A stretch of 64,000 nt of DNA from Tetracentron sinense (GCA_015143295.1 CM026574.1:11472938-11536937), one strand, 5' to 3'; positions 1-10,316 are shown, counted from the first letter of the stretch. A program made the numbers and translations. Notes: generated by a model from the sequence alone, not told the origin.

Positions 1-128
1 AGGCTACTGGGGCTTAAGCCCACAACCCCTAGGAGTCCAAATCCTCGGCCTGGGCCCAAGCCCAGGCCCAAAAAAAATTCCCAAACCCCCGTACGCCTGG
101 GCCAGGACCTATGGGTAAAAAACCGGTA

Positions 129-1239
129 GGTGTCGGTAATTCATTTACCGACACCCCTATTTTTCAAAGTCTGGGGGGTGTCGGTAATCAGATTGCCGAC
201 ATCCCTGGATTTCGATTTCTGCTGCATGCCACCCCCTGCACGCACAGCGCACGCCTGCTACCTTCCTCAGGCACCTCTCCGGCCACTGTAGCCTTCTCCT
301 ACCATCGTCCTAATACCATTGGTATCCCTCCTTGGCTCCCCTATAAAAACCGAACACCCCCATAAAAAAATCCACCTGTAAAAATCCCATATTCGAAGCT
401 CTAGGCGAATCCAAACCCTCCTAGCCCCTCTAGCCTTGCTTCAGAGCCGGTAGCAGCCTCCCACCTCGCTTGTGCAGCACCATCGCCTGTAGCAGCACCG
501 TCATAAAACCCCCACAACTCCACAACCAGCTCCGGTGTAAGGCAATTGGGTAGGGCTTCCCCCTACCCCTTTTTATTGTCCCATGTGAGCCCCTGGTCCA
601 ATCTAGGGGACTGTTGTTGGCTTTTTGCTGGTAACCCCATTAAAGGGGCTCCCCCACCTTCACCATAGGTGTGGGGAGCCCCCTAAGGCTAAAGCACCAA
701 AACCAGTGGCCTCAAGGGGTTTTGGGGGTCCCTCATACCATGAGGGAACCCTTGGTTCATCCCCAATAGCAGCCCATATGGCTGTTTTCAGGTTTTGAGA
801 AAACTCCAGGGTGTCGGTAAACTCAGTACCGACACCCCTGTGCATTGCTGTTTCAGGGCTTTGGGCCTCACCTGAATGCATTTTTGGGCCAAATCAGAGC
901 AGGGTCATGACCCCCTAGGTCTCCCCTACAACTTACCTGAAGACACCCAGACTAGTGGTTAAGCCTAACTAGGGTTAAAAATCAAAAACCAATAGGTATC
1001 TAGATGTCGGTAATCAGGTTACTGACATTTATGATTTTATGCAAACAGTGCCACTTTGGCACACTGTGGGGCCCACACTAGGCTACCACTAGGGTCCACC
1101 ATGGGCTCATCTTGTTCCCCTCATGACCCTCTTCAAAACCATAGGTCGTGGGTCCCTCAATTCATCTCCTAACTCAAGTTACATGGATTCAAAGTTCAGC
1201 AAAAACCATCCAAACTGTCGGTAATCGGATTACTGAGAG
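129..1239. repeat. Five dispersed hairpins of the GGTGTCGGTAA family
   Basis: The same short inverted repeat occurs at 129-155, 177-204, 810-836, 1004-1028 and 1215-1239. The first is a perfect 11-bp stem, GGTGTCGGTAA paired with TTACCGACACC around a 5-base loop. The third is an almost equally perfect stem. The second, fourth and fifth have a few mismatches. Spacing is irregular, so this is not a simple tandem array. Confidence 0.85.
341..350 (+). promoter_or_regulatory. TATA-like box of the LTR-like segment
   Basis: CTATAAAAAC sits in a C-rich stretch and fits a plant or LTR TATA box on the plus strand. If it is the LTR promoter, the region to its right up to about 2.5 kb would be an unusually long R-U5. 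Inference from one short motif. Confidence 0.35.
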
Positions 1240-1387
1240 TATGAATTTTGGGCATTTCTGGGCCTTGCCGTTGGCCCACAGCTTATGGGGGCCCTCCACT
1301 AGACTTGCCTTGACCCCTAGGGTCCATCCCAAGCCTGACTATACCTGCTTTTGGTCTTAACTATGGCTAACTCAACCATGAGTAGGA

Positions 1388-1683
1388 GTTAACCATGGTT
1401 AACTCACCAAACCAACTTGGAAAAATCCTTAAAATTCCAAAAAATTCTAAAACTATAGAAAACATCACTTTTGGATTGCATGCTTATGCCTAACCATGGT
1501 TAGATGAGCTTAACCATGGTTAACACTTGGTTTAACCATGGTTAAGCCCATTTAAACCTTAGAAATTTCCAAAAAATCAGAAAAAATACAAAAGGTAATA
1601 AAATGTTCAAAACATGCCCCCCATTACCTAACCTTGGTTATACGGACTAACCATGGTTAAGCCCATGCCTTAACCATGGTTTG
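1388..1683. repeat. Cluster of TTAACCATGGTTAA palindromes
   Basis: A perfect 16-bp palindrome, GTTAACCATGGTTAAC, lies at 1388-1403. Full or near copies follow at about 1490, 1510, 1531, 1628, 1649 and 1670. They are separated by 10 to 90 bases of unrelated A-rich sequence. The motif also turns up in unrelated MITE-like sequence at about 25.8 kb. Confidence 0.85.
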
Positions 1684-1770
1684 CCCATTTACCTTGGAAA
1701 TTTTGGGAAAATCTCTAAAATCATCAAATCAATATTGAAGGACCATAATGTGAATGTGGACTTACCTTTC

Positions 1771-2061
1771 GGCCTACCGGGTCAAACCCTAGCCTACCGG
1801 GTTCTCCCTTGACCTACCGGGCCAAACTTTGGCCTACCGGGCCCAACCATAGTCTACCGGACTGAACCCTAAGCCTACCGGGCTTACCCTCGGCCTAGCG
1901 GGCCCAATCTTGACCTATCGGGCCAAACCCTAGCCTACCGGGCTCACCCTTGGCCTACCAGGCCAAACTTAGGCTTATCGGGCCGAACCCTAGTGTATCG
2001 GACTTATCCTCGACCTTTCGGGCCTAAGCCTAACTGGGCTTCAACCCCGACCTATCGGGCC
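1771..2061. repeat. Degenerate ~20-bp tandem array, CCTACCGGGC core
   Basis: About fourteen units of roughly 20 bp each carry the core CCTACCGGG or a variant (CCTATCGGG, TCTACCGGA, CCTAGCGGG). They alternate with spacers such as CCAAACCCTAG. The units are well diverged, which suggests an old array inside the LTR-like segment. Confidence 0.85.
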
Positions 2062-2566
2062 CAATCCAACATAACCAAGTATTTGACCAATCCGGTGAAC
2101 TCAACCCTAGTCTATTGGACTAGACCCTAAGTCACCCTTGGTGCACACACATAACACACCCCTTAGCCTCGGCACGGGCTAATGTGCTAGAACTATGCTC
2201 TGTCTGATCTCACCCCAATGTGAGTACGTAGGGAGCCCAACTCGGGCTCGACCCTAGTTTAACTTTTCCCTTCTTGGATTAGTATAAAATAAATCTCAGA
2301 CATTTGACTAACAACTTGACTTTAATTGGCTTAAACCTAGTAAATAGGGAACCATTGTAAAATGAAAGTGTCGGGGTGCCTAACACCTTCTCCGGACTTA
2401 ACCGAACCTCTTACCTAGATCCCTAAGATAACCAAGACCTTATCCATTATCATGTGACATATCCCTACCGAATAAATAAGTGGCGACTCTGAACATAAAA
2501 TGAACTGACCACATCACCAAGACAACATATCCCTTTGTTGGCGGGGATCGAAAATCCTTGTTCACA

Positions 2567-4660
2567 TGACTGATGTAGGGCGTAGTTCGCCCAACCCAAG
2601 CTTCTCATAAATTGAGAAAGGGAGCAGATTTATACTTACTCCTAAATGTATAAGGGCTCGATCAATAGAGTGATCTCCAATGATGCATGAGATGGTAGGA
2701 GCACTGGAGTCCTTGAATTTAGGAGGAGTGGTATATTGAAGCAAAAAGCTCACTTGCTTGGTTAGAAGGACTTTCTTGGACACATGAGTTCTTGATTTGT
2801 ACTTTTGAGTGCATAAGTCCTTGAAGAATTTAGTTAATGGCGGAATTTGCTTGATTGTATCAACAGAGGTAGATATATCTTGACTTGTTTGAAGACCTCA
2901 ATCATGTCTTCCATCTTTGCTTTCTTTTTACCAAAGAGTGATGGGTCAATCAAACAAGAAGGATAGGGGGCTTTAGACATGTAGGGTGCCTCGGGAATGA
3001 GAATTGGAGATTTTGAAGAAGAACCTTGGTCCTTCTTATTAGTATTCCCTTCCTTGTCCTCAGATTCAAATTGTCATATAATGGACTTTTTTTTCTCGTC
3101 CGGATTTTCCCTAACCGGAGTTTCTACTACCTTCCTACTTCTTAAGGTTCTAACGACCTGAAATTTTTCACAATTAATCTCATTGGCCTGATTTACCCCT
3201 TTGGGATTACTCACAGGTTGACTTGGAAGAGTTCCCTCCACTCTCCTATTAATAGCATTAGCTAGTTGCCCCATTTGGGACTCAAGTTTTTGAATGAATT
3301 GAGAGTGTGAGTTTAGCAATTAGGTATTTCTTTCCAAGCCTTTCAGAGCATTTAACACTTTCTCCTCGAAAGATGGATTCCTTTGGGGAGGAGGAGAAGC
3401 TACGTGTTAAAATTGTTGTTGTGGTTGGTAGTTAGATTGATTTTGGAAAGGCCGATTGAATGATCTTTGAGGTTGGGGAAAATTATTCCCTTGAGCTTGG
3501 GGAAAAATTAAATGGTTCCTTCATCCTGGGTTATAAGTATTTTAGAATGGATCATTATCCGGGCGGACATATGCAATATTAGCATACTCTTGGAAAAGGT
3601 CCGGAAATTGGGTAGCAGTAGGACACTCATGCACATAATATGCAGAGCTAGAACATATAACACACACCTCCCTCTGATTAGCAGTTGGTTGAGGGGGTGT
3701 GTAAGAAGGTGGCCCTACAGCCTTGAGTTGGTCCAATTTTTGAGATAATTCATCCACTTTAGATGAGACATCTATAGAAGTGCCCACTTCATAGACGTCT
3801 CTCTTGGGAGTCAAGATAGATGGTTGTCTCTCATAACGGTTATTCGAGGCATGATAAAGAGAGTTTTCCCTTAAATTTTCAAATAGCTCCCATGCCTGAG
3901 CCTCATTTTTTTAAAATCATAAATGTCTCACCACAAGAGACATCAACCTCTTGACGGTTGTATTGAGGGAGCCCATCATAAAAAATTGGACTAGTTGCCA
4001 CTTTAGAATTTGGTGGTGGGGGCATTTATGGAAAAGATCCTTGAATCTTTCCCAAGTTTCATGAAATAACTTCCCATCAATTAGAGCAAAACTCGTGATG
4101 GTTCGCTTAATCAAGTTATTTTTTCCTATGAGAAAAAATTCTTTTAGAAATTTTGGGTGGAGTTGAGCCCATGAATCAATAGAATTGGCCTCTAAAGAAT
4201 TGAGCTAAAACTTGGCTCTGTATTTTAGAGAGAATGGAAAGAGGTGCAATCTAAGGGCATCATCCAAAAATTCTTACAACTTGAATGTTGTACAAATTTC
4301 ATAAAATTTATCAAGATGCATGTATGGATCTTCATTATTAAGTCCATTGCAGGATGGTATCATCTGAATGATACTGGACTTAATTTCGTAATTGTCTGCT
4401 GATGTTTCTGGCAGCCGGATGTAGGAGGGGGATAAATATGTAGAAGGAGTAAAATACTCCTTTCAAGATTTGATCGGGTCATGTTCTTCTGCCATGTTCG
4501 AGAAAGGAATAGCTTCTAGGTTCTCTTGGATGCTGGTTGAAGCCTTAGCTTCTGAGTTAGAATTGAATAAGGCCGAAGCCTTGAGGAACTTAGGAGTACG
4601 CTCTAACTCTGAATCGAGGAGAAATAAATCAGGATTACAGTACCTCCTACCGTGCATACA
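2567..4660 (-). pseudogene. Decayed Ty3/Gypsy gag-protease (Athila-like), minus strand
   Basis: Read on the minus strand, consecutive pieces match plant Gypsy polyprotein order, interrupted by stops. There is an N-terminal part at 4657-4463 and a gag core with WERFKDLFHKCPHH at about 4050. A zinc-knuckle-like cysteine region follows (3542-3814), then a linker with QMGQLANAINRR and TLRSRKVV (3074-3319). The start of an aspartic protease is at 2562-2783. In the protease the usual D-L-G-A-S catalytic stretch reads H-L-G-V-S, so the catalytic aspartate is lost. The frame stops at about 2567, where unrelated sequence begins; reverse transcriptase and integrase are missing. The element is defective. 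Confidence 0.85.
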
Positions 4661-4905
4661 CCCTATAGAAATATTCTATATCAGACAGACACCAAGTTGC
4701 AATAAATATCTACTTAAAGAAGTAAATACTTGCAAAACTCTTCTGCTTTCCAGATCTTTAGCAAGCTTTTGAAGATTTGCAATTTGAGTGATTTGGTACC
4801 TGGAAAATAAAAGTATTCCCAATTAAATAAATAAAAGAAATTTTTTTTGGATTTGATTAATTTAAACTTAATCTCTCAAATCAAACAACTAGACCGTTCG
4901 AGCAA

Positions 4906-4923
4906 TCCCCGGCAATGGCGCTA
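4906..4923 (-). other. Primer-binding site of the minus-strand Gypsy element
   Basis: On the minus strand this reads TAGCGCCATTGCCGGGGA, one of the commonest plant Gypsy primer-binding sequences (TGGCGCCGTTGCCGGGGA type, Athila/Tat lineages). It lies just upstream of the gag remnant, exactly where expected. The element's own LTR should end a few bases further right, but solo LTR A has been inserted in that gap. Confidence 0.8.
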
Positions 4924-5500
4924 AAAATTGGTTGTAGGGACCCAAATTATCTTTCATGTTATCAAGGCGATTAATAAGGATTTAAATGGTCAAAGATGAG
5001 TTTTAATATATGTGATGCCTTGTTCTTTAATGATCTTAAGTAAAAATTTAAAATGACTAAGTGCAGGAATGTCAGAAATTTTAGAAAGGGTGTGGTTTTA
5101 GCAAAAACAAAAATTGTTGAATTTTGAGAACATTTTTCCTAGAAATGGATGTTTATATCTTAAATAAAGGTATGTAATTTTATGAAGATTTTATTATTAA
5201 GTATAGAGTGGTTTACTCGTCTATTGAAAATCTTATGATGAAAGAGATTTTCAGTTTTTAATCTAAAACTGGAAAATGAGATTTTGACCTATAAGAATTG
5301 AATTTTCTAGTATTTTTTATTGAATCCAAATGGGGAGCACTTTCTTATTTTAATTTAAAACTTTTAAGTAAATGAAATGAAAAATTAAAAACATTTACTT
5401 AAATATTTTAAAGGAAAATAAGTATGTTGATGGACTGATACTGAAGAGGAAAGGGTCTTGGTGCTGTTGCTGTTGAGAAAACAAGAACTGTGTTAAGCTG

Positions 5501-5623
5501 TGATCGATCCTACTCAGTAAAAAATGTACAGAAACTCTCTGTGTATTATGCGATAGATCACCATCAGGTGCGATAGATCGGACTAGAGTTGCGATCGATC
5601 ACAATGTAGGTGCGATCGATCAC
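5501..5623. repeat. GCGATCGATCAC palindrome cluster upstream of TATA in LTR A
   Basis: The palindromic core CGATCGATC, or the variant CGATAGATC, occurs five times: about 5501, 5550, 5570, 5591 and 5612. The last two are identical 12-mers. The cluster ends some 55 bases before the TATA box. In solo LTR B the same position holds a different palindrome. Confidence 0.85.
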
Positions 5624-5678
5624 AGTCGCGCCCAAATTTTTTTAAAAGTTACGAAAATCTAGGTTTTAAACCCTTAGG

Positions 5679-5688
5679 CTATAAATAG
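5679..5688 (+). promoter_or_regulatory. TATA box of solo LTR A
   Basis: CTATAAATAG is a textbook plant TATA box. It is placed about 750 bp into the LTR, with a purine-rich leader downstream. It marks the likely U3/R region and shows the LTR is oriented on the plus strand. Confidence 0.65.
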
Positions 5689-6084
5689 AGGTTCTACTTC
5701 AAGGGTTTTAGGGTTCTAATCTTTCTAAACCTAATTTAGCAAAGAAGGGAGAGAAAACCTAAGGTTCTAAGGAAGAAATTCCTTGGAGATGAAGGAGATT
5801 GCTTGAAGATTACAAGGAAAGCTTGAAAATCAACCTCAAATCTTCTTGAGAGCATTTTGGATCGAAGTGAACGATCCCTAAAGTCGACATACTATCCAAC
5901 TCAACTCTATTATGAATTTATATGTGTTTAAGATTGTTTAAGTTAGAAATATTGGAGTATTATCATGTTTATGGTAAGATTGTGGACTATGAAATATGAA
6001 TTATGGTTTATTTATTATGGAAATGGATTTGTGAATATGGATAAGAGTTCTATAAACTATTATGTGATGATTAATACTATGGAT

Positions 6085-6213
6085 GAGTGAAATGGAGGAT
6101 GAGAATGTATGAGAATGAATTTAATTGGATTGTTTGGTTGAGGATTGATGTGAAATGGAGGATGAGAATAGATTGTTTGGTTGTGGATTGATGTGAAATG
6201 GAGGATGAGAATA
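6085..6213. repeat. 43-bp tandem repeat inside LTR A
   Basis: Two units of 43 bp (6128-6170 and 6171-6213) differ at one or two positions. A third partial copy of the GAAATGGAGGATGAGAAT part lies at 6085-6111. This minisatellite sits in the leader or intron-like part of the LTR. Confidence 0.8.
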
Positions 6214-6940
6214 TATGTTGATGAATTATATGGTTTATATGACTTGTAGATGGTGAGAAATAGAGGATGGGCTAATGTAATGGGCAATGAATAGCTTATA
6301 AATGAATATTTGTGAAATTGATTATGAATTATGCTAAGAATCATGATAAAGTATATATATGTGATTGTTTATTAAATTATAACTAATTATATGCATGGTA
6401 ATTGATATTCGGGAATGTAAGAACTTAGAGGAAAATCTTTTAAACCGATAATTCTCTAACTATATGGTATGGGACAGTATAGTGGAGTTTCCATGGTGGG
6501 AGATCAGAATCTAAACAATGACCAACTCGAATGTTAATTGCGACACTTATGCACAAATTCACGTGCATGTTAAGGTAAAAGTCTCACAAGTTATACATGT
6601 GGATCATACGCATAAGCATTGTATACGCCTGACAGATTGAATAAGCCCAATGAGGGATCCGAATAAGTGTATGATCTAAATACGTGCATAAGCGTTTCAC
6701 AAGCATGCGGTCTCATAAGCATAAGCATCTCATAAGCATGTTGTCTCATAAGTCTAAGATTCTCACAAGTACATGAGTCAAAGTGATGATATGATGTATA
6801 TGAGCACATGTTCTTCCGCACTCTGATTATGTTATTATGCTATTGGTTATGGTTCTAACTAAGTGCATGGATACTATGCTGTTGGTTGGATTTTATATAT
6901 ACCGAGTGCTTTTGTACTCAGCTAGACTTTTGTCTTGACA

Positions 6941-7057
6941 GGTGTGGAACCCGAGTTTGTAGGTGAGCCTTGGGTGGAGGAGGCTTATGGCGTAGAGGAG
7001 GAAGGTGATCCTCTAGCTGAGGGTGAGAGAGAGTTGGACAGGTGGCCTTATCATTAG
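6941..7057 (+). other. Acidic mini-frame after splice-acceptor-like site, LTR A
   Basis: After a pyrimidine-rich tract ending TTGACAG, a frame of 38 codons runs to TAG. It starts Gly-Val-Glu-Pro-Glu and contains EPWVEEAY. About a third of its residues are Glu or Asp. There is no ATG at its start, so if translated it would need an upstream exon or another start. The same frame, with the Trp at the same distance from the AG, occurs in solo LTR B (9907-10017) and, with one break, at 45.6 kb. Confidence 0.45.
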
Positions 7058-7337
7058 GCTTTTACTTTTGAGTCGTGAGCAGTTTTTGTAATAGACTCTT
7101 AGATGATGTTGTTTATCAGATTTCTTTATAGTTGGGTATCAAACTATTTTGTTTATGGTGGGTTATGTTTATGTTGACTATAGACTTGAACATGATGATT
7201 TGGTTTTATATATCAAAATCTTATTACTCCCATTTTGGAGACTTGTGCTTTATGCTTTGTAAGTCATGGGATTTAAGCAATGTGGCGACCCAAGGTCCTA
7301 TTTTGGTCAAGGTAGGATTTGGGGTCGTTACATTGGT

Positions 7338-7768
7338 TGTTACGTAATTTTATTATACCTTGTAGTAATAATTTCTTAGAATAGTTACTAGTAAGGGTGT
7401 CGAATCTTTGAGGACTGAGCTGGTTTCGTTGCCTTTTTATTAAGATTAATTCTAAATTAATATGTGAGAGAAGTTGATTTAAATCCAATTAAACTAAAAC
7501 ATAAATTGAATGATTGCTTCTAATTAGTTTATCAACTAAAGGTTTTTGAAATCTATCGGAAGAAGATCTAGGGCGTTTGAATTCACCACTAGTTTCATAA
7601 CTGATCTCTCTTTGATTTTATTTAAATCTCTCAACTTGCAAACATTACAGTGAGAGTGATGACATGTCCTTTCTTAACAGATCAAGAATGATAAAAGAGA
7701 TTAAATCCTAGGCATTCATGTGGCTGAATTGAAGAGGTGTGTAAGAACTCTGAATTTGTAAACCTGTG
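7338..7768 (-). mobile_element. LTR of the minus-strand Gypsy element, proximal part
   Basis: With solo LTR A and one TTGGT copy removed, the minus-strand primer site is followed by TGTTACGTAATTTTATT on the plus strand, so this is the 3' end of the 5' LTR of the gag fragment. The sequence includes a stretch reading GTTGCCTTTTTATTAAGATTAATTC that is also present at about 43.57 kb, identifying a second copy of the same LTR there. It is interrupted at 7768 by solo LTR B and seems to continue at 10317. Confidence 0.6.
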
Positions 7769-8188
7769 TGTAGCGCCCCAGAACTTTTGTCCATGTATTG
7801 GAACTCGTGCCAAGGCTTTAAGCCTTTGTGATCTTCCATTTTTATGAAATGAGAATTTTGAAATATTTTGTAGTCTTAAGAGGACGTATTGGAGTATCAA
7901 AAAGGTCTTAGGAATGTTCATGGGTGTAAAAAGTGGGAATTTCGAAGTCGGATAGGCTGCAAATCTGAGTTTCGGAAATCGATTTCCAACCAGTCGGCTT
8001 TAGGGATAAATTGGTTATGAATAAAGAAGAATTGGAAGATTCTAAAATGCCAAGATTGTTCCTCTTCGAATGACGAGTCCAACGCAAGTTGAATTGTCAA
8101 AATCCGACAAACGAGTCAAAAGTTATGGCCGAAATACCAAAGTGGGAAAAATGAGAGAAAACAGAAAAACAAGCAAAAAACACAAGGA

Positions 8189-8345
8189 ACCGGTCGACCG
8201 ATTTTGCTACCGGTCGACCGAACAGTCACCGGTTGACCAATACCCATTACCGGTCGATCGAACATCGCACTTTTTGTATGTGAAATAATTCTAGAGAGGT
8301 CATTTTTGACCGGTCGACCGAAGGTCACTACCGGTCGACCGGTCA
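8189..8345. repeat. ACCGGTCGACCG palindrome cluster upstream of TATA in LTR B
   Basis: Six copies or close variants of ACCGGTCGACCG occur at 8189, 8209, 8228 (ACCGGTTGACCA), 8249 (ACCGGTCGATCG), 8309 and 8330. They end about 75 bases before the TATA box. The core GGTCGACC is palindromic. It occupies the same place as the unrelated GCGATCGATCAC cluster in LTR A. Confidence 0.9.
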
Positions 8346-8420
8346 TGCAAAAATTTGCCCAGTTTGGTCTCTTTAAGCTATTCATTAAGGGTAAATGAGT
8401 CTTTTGACCTCCTTTTGTCC

Positions 8421-8430
8421 CTATAAACCC
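8421..8430 (+). promoter_or_regulatory. TATA box of solo LTR B
   Basis: CTATAAACCC lies just after the palindrome cluster, at the position equivalent to the TATA box of LTR A. A leader rich in GGGTTT and GAGAGA follows. Confidence 0.55.
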
Positions 8431-9906
8431 AAAATTCATGGGTTGAGGGTTTCATAAACCCTCAAGCTCACATTTGGGAGAAAGTGGAGAAGGAAGAGAG
8501 AGAAGGAACCAGGGTTTTAGTGCAAGGTTGGTTGGGTGACCAATTGGAGCTTGGATCTCTTCTTTCAAGCCAAGATCATTCTTCTTAAAGCTTGGACCCC
8601 ATTTCTCTCAAGTTCCCTCAAGATCTCCTTCAAGTCTTTAAGGTTAGTACACCTTACTAACTAGCTTAGTAATAACTAGGGTTTCTCTTTTGAAAATGAT
8701 GACTTTGATCTTGTGTTCTTCATTCTTTTGAAATATGCTATTTTCCCTAAATATGAACAAGATAAATGGAATGACTGGTGGGATGTATGAATGGATGAGC
8801 GGTTGAGGCGATTGGATGCCGTATGGTGTGATGAATGTTGTGTGATGGAAAATGTTGGAAGGGCATTGTATTCATAATGAACACACATGTGATGTTGATG
8901 AAATTTCAATCATAAAAAGGAGGAAATGCAATGAATATGAATGTTTGCTCGTCAAGTGTTTAATAAAATGCCTAAATAAGAATTAAATGGATTTAATGAA
9001 GGATACGAAAGTAGGACTCATGTAGTTTTCCCTAAATTGTTAAATTGATCAAATGCTCTATATGTTATCCAATTTCTCTCATGATCTTATTGAGAATTGA
9101 AATGTTACACCTTATGCTTTGTGTTATACATGTCATCATGATTACCACGAATGCGACACACACATTCACATGTGAGTATGAATCGGGTTTTCTAAAGTAT
9201 AAAGTATATAAAGACAAACAAGAACAAGACATGTGATTTACGAAACGAATGATAAGGCCGAACATCGGGCTGATCAAGGGTAGGGCATATCCCTTGAATA
9301 TATCATACCTGACTCACAAGTAAACAAGTAAGACTGATAAAGCCGGGTCAAGGGTATGACATATCGCAAGATATGTCATACCTGGCTCACAAGAAAACAA
9401 TTTGATCAAGCCGGACAGAGGGCTGGTCAAGGATGTTAGTGTACCATTTTCTATATATATATATGTATATTCGCTTAAGGGAATTTACATTCCCGGCTCA
9501 TAAGTTGCTTCAAGGGCACTAACATCTGGCTCACAAGAAAACATGTCAAGTCAAGACAAAAACAAGTATGACAAGTGATTCTAAACAAGAACAAGACAAG
9601 AAATGCGTGATTCCTACGAGACAAAAACAAGTTTTTAAAACATGACAAACGAGTTTTGCAAACACGAAAGACTATTTAAGAACAAGACATGACCTTTAAA
9701 GTATGAGTTTTATCAAAGGTTTCACATCATTCCATGCATGTCATGATCATAGTACTGCTTAAATTATTGTTTTTGTATCGTCTTAAATTTTGATATTTTG
9801 TTGCTCCAATTATTGTCGTTATGAATTGTAGTTCGTTATTGCTATTGTTAGTTAGTAGCTTGTACTCGTTGAGTATTCCATACTCAGCCGTACTTTCATG
9901 TCGGTA

Positions 9907-10017
9907 GGCCCGGAGGGTGCCTTCGACCCTGAGCCCTGGGTTGAGGAAGAATACGTGGAAGAGAGGGAGCCGCCTATCCCTATGCAGTATCCGGTGGATA
10001 GGGATCTAGATGTATGA
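9907..10017 (+). other. Acidic mini-frame after splice-acceptor-like site, LTR B
   Basis: Following CATGTCGGTAG there is a 36-codon open frame ending TGA. It opens Gly-Pro-Glu-Gly-Ala-Phe and continues DPEPWVEEEYVEER. It aligns without gaps to the frame in LTR A over its first 17 residues. The codon differences in the EPWVEE core (CCC/CCT, GTT/GTG, GAA/GAG, and then TAC/TAT) are synonymous. Confidence 0.45.
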
Positions 10018-10316
10018 CCATATCTAGATTACTGTTAGTAGAGAGAGTTGTGAGGTTTTCTCATTTTGTATTTTGATAGGTGGGCATGTCCACCTCTACT
10101 TCATTATGTTTTGTATATTCACTTGGAATACTAAGATGGGTTATAGAAAAAGAAAAAGTTAATTTATGCTTCCGCATTATTATGAGCTTCCGCACTTTGA
10201 TTCATATCTCTATTTTATCGTGTTTGGTCTTGTTCATTACAGGATGGTTTGACAGGTTAAGTATAGTAACGACTAAAGTATCCCTTAACTCCTAGGGTGT
10301 ATTTTGGGGTGTGACA

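Larger units (their letters stand above)
1..2566 (+). mobile_element. Long Ty3/Gypsy LTR-like segment, left end cut by window
   Basis: No credible protein is encoded here. The stretch around 2369-2550 has the look of a plant Gypsy LTR 3' end and leader: a phrase reading GGTGCCTAACACCTTC, then TGGCGACTCT near 2480, which resembles the LTR/leader junction of Tat-like Gypsy elements. A TATA-like box lies at 341. Most of the segment is made of three kinds of short repeat, listed separately. On the right it is broken abruptly at about 2566, where minus-strand Gypsy protease sequence begins. The family assignment rests on remembered junction phrases, not on an alignment, and the left boundary is outside the window. 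Confidence 0.5.
4933..7332 (+). mobile_element. Solo LTR A (2400 bp, TSD TTGGT)
   Basis: The segment begins TGTAGGGACCCAAAT and ends ATTTGGGGTCGTTACA, so its ends are near-inverted copies beginning TG and ending CA. It is flanked on both sides by TTGGT (4928-4932 and 7333-7337), a perfect 5-bp target duplication. No internal retroviral genes are present, so this is a solo LTR left by unequal recombination. Inside are a palindrome cluster (5501-5623), a TATA box (5679), a 43-bp tandem repeat (6085-6213), short CATAAGCAT-type repeats (6590-6780) and a splice-acceptor-like site with a short acidic frame (6941-7057). It interrupts the junction between the minus-strand Gypsy LTR and its primer site. 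Confidence 0.85.
7769..10316 (+). mobile_element. Solo LTR B (2548 bp), same family as A
   Basis: The segment begins TGTAGCGCCCCAGAA and ends TTTTGGGGTGTGACA, the same terminal scheme as LTR A. The flanking 5-mers are CTGTG (7764-7768) and CTGTA (10317-10321), a four-of-five target duplication. It repeats the architecture of A: palindromes (8189-8345), TATA (8421), a leader with a donor-like AAG/GTTAGT near 8642, an array of GGCTCACAAG-type repeats (9240-9540), then an acceptor-like site and acidic frame (9907-10017). No retroviral genes are inside. Confidence 0.8.

Noticed and set aside
1771-2061. CRISPR-like array
   Set aside because: Units are ~20 bp, diverged, with no constant repeat/spacer structure, and this is plant nuclear DNA.
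8070-8439. Overlapping 72- and 107-codon frames in LTR B
   Set aside because: They are open only because the ACCGGTCGACCG repeats lack stops. No conserved protein is encoded.
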